Positions 62,530 through 64,000 of a DNA stretch of 64,000 bases are shown in pieces (the first letter of the stretch is position 1; every line of letters starts with the position of its first letter). The DNA lies in NCBI RefSeq assembly GCF_002105155.1, contig NW_019029029.1, forward strand, positions 62,001 to 126,000, in the 5' to 3' direction. The position numbers were made by a program, and so were the translations under genes. Below the pieces are notes generated by a model. It ran no database searches. It was not told where the DNA came from and worked only from the letters and a program-made list of their open reading frames with translations. This stretch comes from Lobosporangium transversale. Lineage: Eukaryota; Mortierellomycota; Mortierellomycetes; Mortierellales; Mortierellaceae.

Positions 62530-64000
62530 CATGTGTGAATTTATAATATAAACATGCACATTATATCTTCACAACAACAGGAGGCATGGCAAGAAAATTC
62601 ATCCATAATAAAAACAGCAGCAGATGGTGGTGCAATCAACATCAAAAAAAAAAAAAAAAATACAAACACAGAACCTTGCCCATGGGTTAAACTCGAGACT
62701 TTCCACTTAATACACCCCTTGCATTTTCTCGATTATTGGTTTGTAAGTTTCTAGGTGGTATTATATATACTTCTGCACATCTGGGGTGCCAATAAGGGTG
62801 TCGCATACAAATAATTCAATACGAAGCGTGCGCTCATTAAAATATATGTCTCCAATTACTTCCGAATACCGGCAACCATAAACCATATCGACCATCTCAG
62901 CTGCGGCAATTAAGTTTCAATGGCTCAATTGTTTAAACCACTAAGGTGTATATGAATAGAAATATAAAATCCGTATTCACCCCCAAGGCGCATTCACTTC
63001 GGATATGTTGTATTTAGTATGAATATGCAATCATACAGAACGTTGGAAAGCTACAAGCTTTTTTTTTTTTTTTTTTTTTTTTTCCTCCTTGTCACTGTTA
63101 TTATTGTTTAAGGGAACTGAAGACGTAAAGAGGAACCATAAAATTAAACACATAAGACAAAAGCTAAGTGATATAAAAATTTAATAATTCAAAAGCTGGG
63201 CAAGGTTCTTCAGCTGAAATAAATAATCCCAGCGTCCGCCGGTCCACGAAGACCAACCCCTTCCGAAACATATTGAATGTGAATATGTGGTGTACACTTG
63301 GATTTGGTGGCTGTGAAGCGAGCTTACATGAGGTGATGAACAAGCACATCATTTTGTGAGCGCTCATCTCAATAGTTAATTGCACCTCGACATCCTATTC
63401 GCTATGATACTTCTTAAGAAGTTCAGGGCCACATTTTGAATATCGCCTTGGACGTTGAACAAATGGAGTAAAGAAGCTCTATCACCGAATGATTGATGCA
63501 GATGAACCGTTGGGAAGAAAAAAGCCAGAGGACTTGATAAAAGTAGCAAGGACGCAAGGGCCTTGCCGCGTTATCGGGAAGAGAGCGCGGGAGGATGCTT
63601 CCCAACAAGGAGAACAGATCGTGGCCCACACCACACACAATGCGTAGAACTCTGTGTTCCGTTCTCCCTCCCTCTTCCCTCCCTTCTTGTTTTGCTTACA
63701 TATTCTTGTAATCTACCTGTGATCTTGCTTCTAATTCATCAAGCAACGCTGCATCCTTTGCATTCCAACACGAAAGATCTCTAATTCTTCGAACCATCAG
63801 CGAGAATAATAACACAAGAGGTAGTAGACCATGATTCCTCTTGATTCGACTTTTATTCAATTTGATATTAGGTCATAATATTAAGTAGGCATCAGGCACG
63901 AGGGATAGCCACTAACTTTTCAAAGCTGCTGTTTAAAAAGCTGAAGCAACTGTCCACATATACCATCTGGGCGTTTGTGGAAAGTACGTTTCGTCATGGA
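61451..64000. other. AT-rich terminal region without a supported gene
   Basis: About 2.5 kb with pure A or T tracts at 61551-61576, 61736-61769, 62497-62525, 62643-62660 and 63060-63083, and an AT dinucleotide run at about 62138-62176. ORFs are homopolymer artefacts. On the minus strand at the extreme end (about 63963-63998) an ATG opens a short frame (MTKRTFHKRPD) followed by a GTATAT donor-like site. It might be a first exon cut by the window edge, but support is too thin to call. I find no tRNA. Confidence 0.45.
62138..62176. repeat. AT dinucleotide microsatellite
   Basis: An almost perfect (TA)n run of nearly 40 bp with a single interruption, in non-coding DNA. Confidence 0.9.

Noticed and set aside
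63963-63998. Possible first exon on the minus strand at the window edge
   Set aside because: Eleven codons and a GTATAT donor-like site are too little to call; no following exon could be placed.

Overview
The window is a gene-dense piece of a fungal nuclear genome. Genes are split by many short introns, mostly 60-130 bp and mostly GT-AG, and intergenic spaces are often only 0.1-1 kb. The protein set (a Ric8-type G-protein chaperone, Atg17, a PalB/Rim13 calpain, a LIM-domain-binding regulator, a fungal-style eIF4G) together with the AT-rich non-coding DNA and long pure A/T tracts suggests an early-diverging filamentous fungus. Mucoromycota/Mortierellomycotina is my best guess, but that is an inference from protein style and not a database result.

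Layout. 124-11237 is a minus-strand block: eIF4G, ric8, and an ALY/Yra1-like RRM protein. 12104-38677 is a long plus-strand block: a PWWP/Tudor-like chromatin protein, ATG17, SMC3, eIF2B gamma, a PIF1 helicase, CDP-diacylglycerol synthase and a Rim13/PalB calpain. 38678-39937 is a gene-poor island holding a decayed-looking ORF and a foldback (MITE-like) element with perfect 36-bp inverted arms. 39938-54099 is a minus-strand block with two very large proteins I cannot name: an 1805-aa polytopic membrane protein and a ~2430-aa proline-repeat/coiled-coil protein. The second is divergently paired (254 bp between start codons) with a plus-strand, glutamine-rich LIM-domain-binding regulator (54354-58316). 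A minus-strand C2H2 zinc-finger factor lies at 59293-60705. The last 3.3 kb is AT-rich and shows no convincing gene.

The genes do not form a pathway cluster. Several are core housekeeping functions (translation initiation at both the eIF4F and eIF2B steps, cohesin, phospholipid synthesis, autophagy initiation, helicase), mixed with regulators. Splice models were checked by reading-frame arithmetic across all exons. Every gene closes in frame except ric8 exon 1/2, where a one-base conflict remains, and the last junction of the PWWP gene, where two solutions exist.

The observations most worth follow-up are: the foldback element at 39491-39752; three introns that only work as GC-AG introns; about 30 pure A or T tracts of roughly 20-35 bp that avoid exons; a charged/alanine repeat in eIF4G predicted to form a long single alpha helix; the 8-residue proline repeat and 6-nt first coding exon of the giant coiled-coil gene; and the unnamed large membrane protein.
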